Shown: one piece after another, positions 35,193 through 46,350 of the stretch | How the letters are laid out: each line of letters begins with the position of its first letter | Position numbering within the stretch: the first letter of the stretch is position 1 | Origin: Nitrospirota bacterium | Lineage (GTDB): Bacteria > Nitrospirota > Thermodesulfovibrionia > Thermodesulfovibrionales > Dissulfurispiraceae | DNA length: 64,000 bases | Direction of reading: 5' to 3' | NCBI GenBank assembly: GCA_009773415.1 | Contig: WSNO01000004.1 | Location: 35,186-99,185 of the forward strand | The notes under the pieces: generated by a model | Seen by the model: the letters and a program-made list of their open reading frames with translations, nothing else | Told to the model about the DNA's origin: nothing | Database searches by the model: none | Made by a program: the position numbers and the translations under genes

Positions 35193-37931
35193 TTACGCAT
35201 TGGCCTTTTCTTTTTCTTCAAGATCGAGCACGACGCGGATGCTGTCTTCATCGCCTTCCATTTTCTTGAAGGAAAGACGCTCCGACAACTGGATCATATA
35301 TGTGTTCATCCGGAGTATCTCCATCCATATGCGCTTGATGCCCACCTCCCGAGCCACTTCAATGCAGTAGTCGCAGAGTTTTTTCCCGACCCCCTTGCCC
35401 TGCCACGGGTCGCCCACCATGACCGCCATTTCGGCATTCTCCATGTCGGGCAGTTTTATGACACGCGCATCACCGATAATCCGCTCGCGGGAGCCGTCTT
35501 TCACAACGCAGACAAAAGCGAGCTCGCGCTCATAGTCGAGCTGGCAGATGCGAACCAGCTGCTCATGGCGCAGATCAATAACGCGCTGAAAGAAGCGGAG
35601 GCTGATCGTTTTCTCTGAAAATGTTTTGAAGAGTTCAGAAATAAGCGGTTCATCTTCAGGCTTGATCGGTCTGAAGACAGCCGCCGTCCCGTCGCTCAGT
35701 GTGACCTCTTTAATATAGCGAGCCGGGTACGGCGTAATGGCGAGGTGCGGCGGGCAGAACTCGCACTCAAACGAAAGATCGGCCTCCAGAACATTATCTT
35801 CGAGCAGAATGCCGGCATCAAAGGCAAACCCTTCCCGGTCGGTATCGCTGACGAAGAACGGGTTGATATCGATTTCACGGATCTGCGGGAAATCGACGAT
35901 AAGCTGCGAAAAGCGGACGAGTATTTCCTCCAGGTGTTTGAGCGTATGCGCGAAGCTCTGCTGGTTCAGCAGATAACGGTAGATGCGGGTGTCGCTCATC
36001 ATGCGGCGGGCCAGCGCCTGGTTCATCGGAGGCAGGCCGACCGCGTAATCCTGCAGCGCCTCGACCAACTCGCCGCCGGTGCCGAAGATCAGGGCCGAGC
36101 CGAAGGTTCGGTCTTTCTTCGCGCCGATAACGAGTTCGTAGCCATGCCGCACTATCATGGGCTGGAGAATGACCTTCGCGTCCGCATCGCCGCTCAAATC
36201 CGCAATAGCCCTGAGCGAACGGTATGCCTCAACGACTGCGCCCTTGTCCCGCACATTGAGGATGACGCCGCCCTTCTGGAGCTTGTGGAAAATGGTCGGG
36301 GTATCGACCTTCAGCACGACCGGATATCCGATTGCCGCCGCTATGCGTACCGCTTCTTCTTCATTCTGCGCAACCTGTGTTTCTATCACCGGAATGCCAT
36401 ACGCCGAAAGAATCTCTTTCACCTCAAAAAAGGTGAGCAGCAGGCGCTTTCCTTCAGATGCGGAGCGGATCATTTCTTCCACATGCTTTTTGTTCGGTTT
36501 GAAATCCCTGAGAATCGCCTCCGGCGTCTCGAGCAGCAGGCGCAGATTGTCATCGTACCGGTACATGTAAACAAATGCCCGCACAGCCTGTTCCGACGTA
36601 ACGAAGGTCGGTATCCCCCGCGTTGCGAGAATGTCGCGGGCCGCTTCTACCGAACCGGCTCCCATCCACGAGGTCAGTACCGGCTTGTGTGCATAGTCAC
36701 GGGCAGCGGCGGCAACAGCCTCTGCCGTTTCCTCAAGATTTGAGCCCGGGGTCGGCGTCTGGATAACAAGAACCCCGTCAACGCCCTTGTCTTTCAGACA
36801 GGCGCGCACCGCAGCATCAAACATCTGCGGCGAAGCGTCGGAAAGAAGATCAATCGGGTTGTTGATCCCGGCAAGCGCAACCTTCTCGCGGATTGATTTC
36901 GCGCTTTCATCGCTCAGGACGGCAAGCTCGCCTCCCTGCCGCACCAGCACGTCGACTGCCATGAGCGCAAGCCCGCCTGAATTGGAGATAATAGCAAGCT
37001 TGTTGCCTCTTGGCCGCTTCTGTTTCTCGAGCGTCTCCGCAAGATAAAAAAGGTCGAGCACGTCATCGACGCGCACAGCGCCAGCCCGTTTGAATGCGGC
37101 GTCGTAAATGCGATCTTCTCCCGCCAGCATGCCGGCATGCGTCTGGGCTATCTGGGCTACCTGCGCTATCTGAGCGAGCTGAGCGGATACGGGATACTTG
37201 CCGGATTTGACCACCACGATAGGCTTGCTGCAGGCAAACGACCTGACCGCCGTCATGAACCGCCGTCCGCTTTCGATTGATTCTATGTAGAGAACAATTG
37301 CGCGCGTCTCGGTATCCATGCCGAGGTAGTCGATCATGTCGGAAAAACAGATATCGAAGCGGCTGCCAATAGCTCCGAAAAAGCTGATGCCGACCTGCTT
37401 GTGAACCGCGCGCTCCAGCAGTGCCACCGAGAACGTCGAGCTCTCCGAAACAAAGGCAATGTTCCCCTTCATCGGCATATGCGGGAAAAGGCTGGCATTC
37501 AGGCCGATGCTTGGACGGATGAAGCCGAGCGAATTCGGTCCGAGCACGCGGAACCCGTATTTGAGCGACCGCTCATGCACATACTGCTCAAACTGCTTCG
37601 GATTTTTGGTGCGGTAGTGAAAGTCGGGACAGAGAAGAACAACGCCTTTCACATGCTTTTCGCCGCAGGCATCCAGCTGCGGAATGATATGCGCACATGT
37701 GGTCGAAAAGATGGCGAGGTCTATGTCATGAGGAATGTCCGCTACGCTCGCAAATGCCTCTACGCCGTGAACAGCCTCGACATGCGGATTGATAGGATAG
37801 GCAGCTCCCTTGAATCCGGCTCCGACCAGATTGCGGAAGACCGTACCCCCGAGCGAGCCCGGTTCATCGTTGGCGCCAAAGACAGCGATACGTTTCGGGC
37901 GAAAGACAGCATCAAGATTCCGGATCGACAT
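35193..37931 (-). CDS. Acyl-CoA synthetase (NDP-forming)/GNAT fusion, Pat-like
   Basis: A 912-residue protein with Pat/YfiQ architecture: CoA-binding domain (about 1-130), succinyl-CoA-ligase-like domain (about 150-460), ATP-grasp domain (about 490-715) and a C-terminal GNAT acetyltransferase (about 735-905, acetyl-CoA loop VGDPWQGKGVGKKL). In Salmonella and relatives, Pat acetylates the Acs lysine in the SGKI motif, and acs is in this window. Unlike what I recall for Pat, the catalytic His region of ADP-forming synthetases is present (THAGMLAG), so acyl-CoA synthetase activity may remain. A short AQ repeat (AQLAQIAQVAQIAQ) lies just before that His. AAGGAGG precedes the ATG. Confidence 0.88.
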   Translation of the reverse strand: MSIRNLDAVFRPKRIAVFGANDEPGSLGGTVFRNLVGAGFKGAAYPINPHVEAVHGVEAFASVADIPHDIDLAIFSTTCAHIIPQLDACGEKHVKGVVLLCPDFHYRTKNPKQFEQYVHERSLKYGFRVLGPNSLGFIRPSIGLNASLFPHMPMKGNIAFVSESSTFSVALLERAVHKQVGISFFGAIGSRFDICFSDMIDYLGMDTETRAIVLYIESIESGRRFMTAVRSFACSKPIVVVKSGKYPVSAQLAQIAQVAQIAQTHAGMLAGEDRIYDAAFKRAGAVRVDDVLDLFYLAETLEKQKRPRGNKLAIISNSGGLALMAVDVLVRQGGELAVLSDESAKSIREKVALAGINNPIDLLSDASPQMFDAAVRACLKDKGVDGVLVIQTPTPGSNLEETAEAVAAAARDYAHKPVLTSWMGAGSVEAARDILATRGIPTFVTSEQAVRAFVYMYRYDDNLRLLLETPEAILRDFKPNKKHVEEMIRSASEGKRLLLTFFEVKEILSAYGIPVIETQVAQNEEEAVRIAAAIGYPVVLKVDTPTIFHKLQKGGVILNVRDKGAVVEAYRSLRAIADLSGDADAKVILQPMIVRHGYELVIGAKKDRTFGSALIFGTGGELVEALQDYAVGLPPMNQALARRMMSDTRIYRYLLNQQSFAHTLKHLEEILVRFSQLIVDFPQIREIDINPFFVSDTDREGFAFDAGILLEDNVLEADLSFECEFCPPHLAITPYPARYIKEVTLSDGTAAVFRPIKPEDEPLISELFKTFSEKTISLRFFQRVIDLRHEQLVRICQLDYERELAFVCVVKDGSRERIIGDARVIKLPDMENAEMAVMVGDPWQGKGVGKKLCDYCIEVAREVGIKRIWMEILRMNTYMIQLSERLSFKKMEGDEDSIRVVLDLEEKEKANA

Positions 37932-38061
37932 AAAACCTCCTTCAGTAATAAAACACCAAAATGAAAAAAGCCCAAAAGCGCATATGGTTCAGATGAGGCT
38001 GCCGCAGAGGCACCTCCTCTGTTAAAGCAGTGCTTTCTATCTTCCCGCTCGCCTTATATTG

Positions 38062-40488
<2,427 letters not shown>

Positions 40489-40664
40489 TAAATCTCTACC
40501 TCTCTTCTCTGAGAAATCGGGATATTTTAACATATTTACCGCTTGAAACGTCAGAAGAAAAATGATTAAAACAAATTGAATTACAAGCTTTTTTAGCCCG
40601 CTGTTCAGACGACTCCGGCAGGCAGGCCGTTCTTTCTGCTGCCAGCCGAAAAAACCTGCGCAAA

Positions 40665-41216
40665 AATACCCGGCACCGTATAATTTTACTGGTTGACGAT
40701 CAGGATCTCGTACTGGATGTCTGCAAGGACATGCTGAGCATGCCCGGCTCTACGGTGCTGACCGCAAACAGCGGCCATGAGGCTGTCGCTGTTTGTGAAC
40801 AGAACAAGGACCGTATGGCTTTGGTTGTACTGGACTACGTCCTGCCGGGGATGACCGGTGCCGAGATTTTTGATCGCATCCGGACTATTCGTATCGACGC
40901 CCGCGTGCTTGTCGCCGGCGGCTACGGCAATAACGGCAAAGCAGGGGAACTCCTGCATCGCGGGGGCTGCGGGTACATTCAGAAGCCGTACACTATTCTT
41001 GAGATCTCCCGGAAGATTCGCGACGTGCTTGCCCCCACAACAAAGGGTTCCGAGCCTGCAATAGTAAGCTCCTTGCCCCCCGCTTGCCCCTTACTCGTGC
41101 TCTCCGCCGCTGCTCCGGAAGATCCGTTCAACCGGCTCTATCAGCCGCATATGGATGAAAACGGCCTCGCCCTGAACGCGATACGAGATTTCCAGAACAT
41201 CATCCGTCCCGAATGA
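40665..41216 (+). pseudogene. Receiver-domain relic, probably from a hybrid histidine kinase
   Basis: An open frame without an upstream start codon encodes a near-complete receiver domain beginning [20 protein letters not shown], with the phospho-Asp in VVLDYVLPGMTG and the conserved Lys in YIQKPYTILEISRK. Similarity ends near 41035, after IRDVLAP. The remaining codons overlap the next gene antisense and look meaningless. Codons upstream of the domain read back to a TGA without ATG, GTG or TTG. Receivers of this subtype usually sit at the C-terminus of hybrid sensor kinases, so this is likely a remnant. An ATG at 40731 exists but would cut off the acidic pocket. Confidence 0.6.
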
Positions 41217-41618
41217 AGGTCGCTCATACAGGGGCCGCACTTCGTAGCCGATAATCGCCCCCGACGGACCGGTGATTCTGCTGAGCTGCGGCTTCCGGTA
41301 CTCCGGCGTAACGGCAAGGAATTCCTGCGCCCGCCTGAGCGCGTCCTGCCCCGAAAGCCCCCGGATAATCTTATACTCAAATTCCGGCGCATAGGGTTCA
41401 AACCGGAACCCGTCGTTCTCTCTGTCGAGAACAGCAATGCGCTGAATGCCGTTTCCCAGCCCGCTGTCAAACAGCACGACTGAAAACAGCCCGGAAACTT
41501 CCTTTGCCTCTGCAAGCTCCAATTGCGGTGAAAGCGCTTCAGCGACCGGGATAGTCGCTGTCCAGAGAACCAGAGCAGTATAAAAGATTATTCGCACCAG
41601 AGTTGTGTGCCGTGACAT
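41091..41618 (-). CDS. Exported hypothetical protein
   Basis: A 175-residue protein I do not recognise. The ATG follows AAGGAGG and gives MSRHTTLVRIIFYTALVLWT, a signal peptide probably cut after VAEA. The mature part is mixed alpha-beta with EAKEVSGLFSVVLFDSGLGN and the C-terminal ISYRVQGEAVFIHMRLIEPV. No cysteines or metal motif stand out. It precedes the tRNA cluster on the same strand. Periplasmic location is likely; function unknown. Confidence 0.7.
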   Translation of the reverse strand: MSRHTTLVRIIFYTALVLWTATIPVAEALSPQLELAEAKEVSGLFSVVLFDSGLGNGIQRIAVLDRENDGFRFEPYAPEFEYKIIRGLSGQDALRRAQEFLAVTPEYRKPQLSRITGPSGAIIGYEVRPLYERPSFGTDDVLEISYRVQGEAVFIHMRLIEPVERIFRSSGGEHE

Positions 41619-41763
41619 TGCGCCCTCCTTACAAAGAAGCTGGCTGTACGGATCTGAACAGGTCTTTTTCGCACTGATGTGCTGGAACATCTCAATTAAA
41701 TAATAGCAGATTGCTGCGCAACAGGAACGAACTCTTAATGAAGACGGGTATGAAAAGGGGTGA

Positions 41764-41839
41764 TGGGGTGGATGACGGGGATCGAACCCGCAACGACTGG
41801 AGCCACAGTCCAGTGCTCTGCCATTGAGCTACACCCACC
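41764..41839 (-). tRNA. tRNA-His (GTG)
   Basis: The minus strand folds as a cloverleaf. The anticodon stem CTGGA/TCCAG encloses loop CTGTGGC with anticodon GTG. The T arm reads GGGTTCGATCCCC. An extra G at the 5' end pairs with the discriminator C, the identity mark of tRNA-His. CCA is encoded. Confidence 0.95.
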
Positions 41840-41847
41840 GGCTTTAT

Positions 41848-41924
<77 letters not shown>

Positions 41925-41957
41925 AACAAATACAAAGAACGACAAAAAATGAAGAAA

Positions 41958-42032
<75 letters not shown>

Positions 42033-42265
42033 TGAACTGAAATATTACTAAATAATTCCGCTTGCTGTCAATTTTCGCTGATTTTTCAGAAACAAGAAGT
42101 GTAAAAAAGACTGAACTGTTTGCCGGAAAAGAGTACAGAAAAATCTGGCGTCACCAGCGTTTTGGTTGCAGCTCATAAAGAACAATCATTCCGTGCTTAG
42201 GCGTGTATTTCTTCAGCGCCGCATGATGCATGACGATCATTTTGCAAGTCCATTCTTCTCTCTGG

Positions 42266-42892
42266 TCAGTTTCTGGTTACGATTATCAGAGTTCGCACAA
42301 TGTCTGTGCCGGGAAGCATGAGAGAAAGGGTTTTTACCTGAAAGCCATCGGGAACCTGCAGCAGCTCTTCCTTTGCTTTTTCCCCTTTGCTCAGGATAAA
42401 GACTCCCCTTGCAGCAAGCAGGTGACCTGCCTTTCTTATCAGTTCGGCTACCGAAAATGTCGCACGGGTCAGAACAGCATCAAACCGCAGTTCGCCGACC
42501 TCTTCCGCCGCCGCCTCAATGACGTCGACATTCTGCAGAGCGAGACGTTTTGAGAGATTGCGGAGAAATGCGCACCGCTTGCGCGACGGCTCTATAAGAG
42601 TGACCGGAAGGTCAAGACGGACAAGCGCCATCGGCAGGCCCGGAAAGCCTGCGCCGCTGCCGACATCGCACAGATTTCTTGCTGTCTCAGGAAGCGCCTT
42701 CAGATACAGCAGCGAGTCGAGGAAATGCTTGGCGACGATTTCTTTATCGTCAGTTATCGCCGTAAGATTATATGCCTTGTTCCACCTCTTCAGCTCCGAC
42801 AGATAAAACAGCAACGCATCAACGATCTTCTCGTCAGCAGCAATGCCGAGCTCGCTGAGCCCGCCCGTCAGGAGGTCTTTGACTGCCGCCAC
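42266..42892 (-). CDS. rsmG: 16S rRNA (guanine527-N7)-methyltransferase
   Basis: Methylates G527 in the 530 loop of 16S rRNA using SAM. The 208-residue protein has the SAM-binding motif NLCDVGSGAGFPGLPMAL (about residues 73-90) and the family N-terminal segment LKRWNKAYNLTAITDDKEIVAKHFLDSL. Length is normal. It overlaps the end of mnmG by 25 bases, the classic gidA-gidB pair. parA and parB, which often follow, are replaced here by the tRNA cluster. Confidence 0.96.
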   Translation of the reverse strand: MAAVKDLLTGGLSELGIAADEKIVDALLFYLSELKRWNKAYNLTAITDDKEIVAKHFLDSLLYLKALPETARNLCDVGSGAGFPGLPMALVRLDLPVTLIEPSRKRCAFLRNLSKRLALQNVDVIEAAAEEVGELRFDAVLTRATFSVAELIRKAGHLLAARGVFILSKGEKAKEELLQVPDGFQVKTLSLMLPGTDIVRTLIIVTRN

Positions 42893-44751
42893 TGCTTTTC
42901 TGCCGCAATGAGAAGGATAGAGACCGCTGCAGGGGTTACGCCCGGAATTCTGCCGGCCTGCCCGATAGTGCGCGGCTGCACTTCCCGCAGCTTCTGCACA
43001 ACTTCGCGCGAGAGGCCCGGCAGTCCGCTAAAGTCAAATCCGTCCGGTATGCGTTTTTCTTCATACCGCGCGAGGCGATCGGCAAGCTCGACCTGTCGCT
43101 TGATGTATCCGTCATACTTGACCTGGATTTCGACAAGCGACTGAACATCGCCGGGGATTTCTTCCGGGGCGGGCGCAAACTCCATGATAAGGTCGTACCC
43201 GACCTGCGGTCGCTTCAGCAGCTTTTCGAGCACACAATCTTCCGGCATCGGGGTTGTCCCAAGCTCTGCCAGACGCTTATTCAGAGCATCTCCCGGCTTG
43301 ATGCGTTCGTTCGCCAGCCGCGTTCGTTCGCGCTCCAGGCGGCTCCTTCGGAGGCAGAATGCTTCGAATGCTTCGCCTGACAGAAGTCCGATGTCATGGC
43401 CTTTGTCCATAAGACGGAAGTCCGCATTGTCATGCCTGAGCAGCAGCCGATACTCGGCACGCGAGGTGAACATGCGATACGGCTCATTGGTGCCTTTAGT
43501 CACAAGATCGTCAATCAGCACGCCGATATATGCCTCGTCGCGCCGCAAAATTAGAGGCTCTTTTCCCCGCAAGTGAAGGGCGGCGTTGATGCCGGCCATC
43601 AGCCCCTGCGCGCCCGCCTCCTCATAGCCTGAGGTTCCGTTAATCTGCCCGGCAAAGTAGAGCCCTGCTATTGCTTTCGCCTCGAGGCTGTGGCGGATCT
43701 GGGTGGGCGGCACATAATCGTATTCAATGGCATACGCAGGTCTCATCAGTTCAGCATGTTCCAGTCCTTCGATGCTCCGGACTAGAGCTATCTGGACGTC
43801 GTACGGCAGGCTTGTCGAGATGCCGTTTGCGTAATATTCGCTCGTCTGGAGACCTTCCGGCTCGAGGAATATCTGGTGGCGGTCCTTTTCTGCAAAGCGG
43901 ACGACCTTGTCTTCGATGGAGGGGCAATAGCGCGGGCCGACGCCGCTGATCCTGCCGCCGTAGAGCGGTGAGCGGTCGAGGCTGCCGCGGATGATATCGT
44001 GTGTCTTCTGGTTGGTGTATGTGATATAGCAGGGGAGCTGCGGATTGGTGATGCGTCCGGTGCTGTATGAAAACGGCACCGGAGGGTCATCGCCGTATTG
44101 CGGCGCAAGGAGATCGAAATCAATGCTCTTTGCATCAATACGCGGCGGGGTGCCGGTCTTGAGCCTGCCGAGCTGAAAGCCGAGGTCGCGAAGGCTGTCG
44201 GAGAGCGTGATGGAAGGGAACTCTCCTGCGCGGCCCGCCGGAAAGCTCTCCATGCCGATGTGCATGAGTCCCTTCAAAAACGTGCCGGTCGTTACGATAA
44301 CCGCCCGCGCTCCATACAGCACGCCGAGCGATGTAACAATGCCGTGCACGCGGCCGTCTTTTGCCTCAATGCGTTCGACCATCGCCTGCTTGATATGCAA
44401 GCGCGGCTGCTCTTCAAGCACCTGCTTCATGAAGGCGCGATAGAGCGACCGGTCTGCCTGCGCGCGCAGGGACCAGACTGCAGGTCCTTTTGAGAGGTTC
44501 AGCATGCGGAACTGTATGCCGGAGCGGTCGGTTATCTTTGCCATTTCGCCGCCAAGCGCATCTATCTCTCGCACAAGATGTCCCTTGGCGAGTCCGCCGA
44601 TGGCAGGATTACAGGAAAGCTGAGCGGTGGTATCGAGATTAATGGTAAAAAGGCAGGTCTCAAACCCCATGCGCGATGCCGCCAGGGCAGCCTCGCAACC
44701 GGCATGGCCGGCTCCAATTACAATAATATCAAAGTCTTGCTCTTTAAACAT
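42868..44751 (-). CDS. mnmG: tRNA U34 carboxymethylaminomethyl synthase subunit MnmG (GidA)
   Basis: FAD enzyme that with MnmE modifies wobble uridine in several tRNAs. The 627-residue protein starts FDIIVIGAGHAGCEAALAAS (FAD dinucleotide fold) and has NPAIGGLAKGHLVREIDALGGEM, GTFLKGLMHIG, and in the middle INGTSGYEEAGAQGLMAGINAAL. The length is typical. Its start codon lies only 21 bases from the start of a divergent plus-strand gene, so the promoters must overlap coding DNA on one or both sides. Confidence 0.97.
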   Translation of the reverse strand: MFKEQDFDIIVIGAGHAGCEAALAASRMGFETCLFTINLDTTAQLSCNPAIGGLAKGHLVREIDALGGEMAKITDRSGIQFRMLNLSKGPAVWSLRAQADRSLYRAFMKQVLEEQPRLHIKQAMVERIEAKDGRVHGIVTSLGVLYGARAVIVTTGTFLKGLMHIGMESFPAGRAGEFPSITLSDSLRDLGFQLGRLKTGTPPRIDAKSIDFDLLAPQYGDDPPVPFSYSTGRITNPQLPCYITYTNQKTHDIIRGSLDRSPLYGGRISGVGPRYCPSIEDKVVRFAEKDRHQIFLEPEGLQTSEYYANGISTSLPYDVQIALVRSIEGLEHAELMRPAYAIEYDYVPPTQIRHSLEAKAIAGLYFAGQINGTSGYEEAGAQGLMAGINAALHLRGKEPLILRRDEAYIGVLIDDLVTKGTNEPYRMFTSRAEYRLLLRHDNADFRLMDKGHDIGLLSGEAFEAFCLRRSRLERERTRLANERIKPGDALNKRLAELGTTPMPEDCVLEKLLKRPQVGYDLIMEFAPAPEEIPGDVQSLVEIQVKYDGYIKRQVELADRLARYEEKRIPDGFDFSGLPGLSREVVQKLREVQPRTIGQAGRIPGVTPAAVSILLIAAEKQWRQSKTS

Positions 44752-44772
44752 GAATTGATTATTATAGCACTA

Positions 44773-46350
44773 ATGGTACAGCCGGTTTTTCAGCACACCA
44801 TTGCGCTTCTCCGTGCTTTTGTCGAAAGCGAAAACGTGCCGATTCAGAGAATCTCAGAGCTGATCCGGTACGATCCCGGTCTCTATTTCTCCACCCTCTC
44901 TGCGCTCAACCTTTCCGGAAGAAGCGGGGAGGTCACCACACTTACGCAGGCCATTTCCATGATCGGAACCGACGTGCTTGAGCGCACAATCCTCTCGCAC
45001 GACCACTACCTCGACCAGAAAAACTTGCTGCTCTGGGTCTATACGGTGCTCTCCGGAGAGATCGCGGCACACATCAACGACCTCGCACATATCGGCGATG
45101 AAGAAGAAGCGTATTTCTCAAGCTCCCTGCCGGTGCTCGGCATGCTGATGATGCTCGGCAGGGATCCGCGGTATCAGAAGATCCTCAACTTTCTGCTGCG
45201 CATTCCGATGGAGGATCGCGTTTACATCGAGCAGCGCATCTTCGGAACCGACCATCTTGACCAGTTGAAAATGCAGGTCGTCGCGCCCAAACTCTATCGC
45301 GATGTTGTGACCCTCATGGGCGTCATGTTCGGTCCGGAAGGACGTCGCGAGCGCTTCGACCAGGCAGGCAGGCTGTCAATCGGATACAAAACGTTACAGT
45401 TCTTCCAGTTGCGGGATATTGCCGAAGCCGGCGCTCAGTCGCTGCTGTTTCCTCTCGTTGTAGAGGCGCGCGAGCGCTTTCAGGAGCTGAGCAAGCGCCA
45501 TTTCAAGATTTCCGAGAGCGAAGGCGAAGAACTGCTTGCCGACGCGGTCGCCAAGGTTGAAGCGCTCTGCACCGAATTCAAAGTCGATGATGTGGCGCTG
45601 AATTATCTTGCCGAAGCGGAGTCGTACCAGTATCCTGCATATCTGTTCGCAACAAACAACAAGGCGTTTGACGCAGAGCTTCAGGCCGCGTATGCGGCAA
45701 ACGCCGCAGACCGCTGCATTCTCCTGTACGGCGAGCCGAACGTCGGGAAGCGCCTTCTTGCCGCAGCGCTGAATGAGCACCCCGACAATCCACGAAAAGA
45801 CCGGCCTTTTCTCTCGCTCCATTGCGGCTCCGTGGACGCCGATACGCTCGAGCTTGAACTCTTTGGCGCAAAGGGCGGCTTCATGGGGCTCGACAAGCAG
45901 AAAGGCTTGCTGGCACTTGCCAATGAAGGCACCCTCCTGCTCAAGGATGTTGACCGCGTGCCGGTCGCGATTCAGGAAAAGCTGGCCGAAACGCTCAGGC
46001 AGCGTTCTTTTTTCCCTATCGGATCAACAACTTCTATTGCTTTTGATGTAAAACTGCTTCTTTCAACCCGCTCCAATATTCTTGCGGAAGCGGCGGCGGG
46101 CAATTTTTCATCCGCACTGGCACTGCAGCTCGCTCCGCATCCGATCCGCATTCCTCCGCTCAGGGAAAGACGGGAAGACATTCCGTTCATTGCGGAGGGC
46201 ATCATCGACAAATACGACCTCCGCTTGCACGACGAAGCGATGCTCCTCGGTCTGTATGAGTATTTCGAACAGGAGGAATTTCCGGAAAACCTGCGGGACT
46301 TAAAACGGCTGCTCTTTTTTCTCGGCGCGAAAAGCCGCGCGTACGCGTAG
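44773..46350 (+). CDS. HDOD domain fused to a degenerate sigma-54 AAA+ domain
   Basis: A 525-residue protein. The N-terminal half resembles an HDOD domain (RISELIRYDPGLYFSTLSALN, then LTQAISMIGTDVLERTIL) without an HD pair. The C-terminal half (about 295-520) has the fold pattern of sigma-54 activator ATPases, but key residues are changed. Walker A is GEPNVGKR (Arg instead of Ser/Thr), the GAFTGA loop is replaced by GGFMGLDKQKG, Walker B is LLLKDVD, and there is no DNA-binding helix-turn-helix at the end. The ending IPPLRERREDIPFIAEGIID is still typical. It probably neither hydrolyses ATP well nor contacts sigma-54. The first ATG after the mnmG spacer is used; no ribosome site is visible. Confidence 0.75.
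   Translation: MVQPVFQHTIALLRAFVESENVPIQRISELIRYDPGLYFSTLSALNLSGRSGEVTTLTQAISMIGTDVLERTILSHDHYLDQKNLLLWVYTVLSGEIAAHINDLAHIGDEEEAYFSSSLPVLGMLMMLGRDPRYQKILNFLLRIPMEDRVYIEQRIFGTDHLDQLKMQVVAPKLYRDVVTLMGVMFGPEGRRERFDQAGRLSIGYKTLQFFQLRDIAEAGAQSLLFPLVVEARERFQELSKRHFKISESEGEELLADAVAKVEALCTEFKVDDVALNYLAEAESYQYPAYLFATNNKAFDAELQAAYAANAADRCILLYGEPNVGKRLLAAALNEHPDNPRKDRPFLSLHCGSVDADTLELELFGAKGGFMGLDKQKGLLALANEGTLLLKDVDRVPVAIQEKLAETLRQRSFFPIGSTTSIAFDVKLLLSTRSNILAEAAAGNFSSALALQLAPHPIRIPPLRERREDIPFIAEGIIDKYDLRLHDEAMLLGLYEYFEQEEFPENLRDLKRLLFFLGAKSRAYA

Noticed and set aside
42165..42255. Short minus-strand frame after rsmG ending in QPKRW
   Set aside because: About 29 codons with no ribosome site or known match; could be a relic but cannot be supported.
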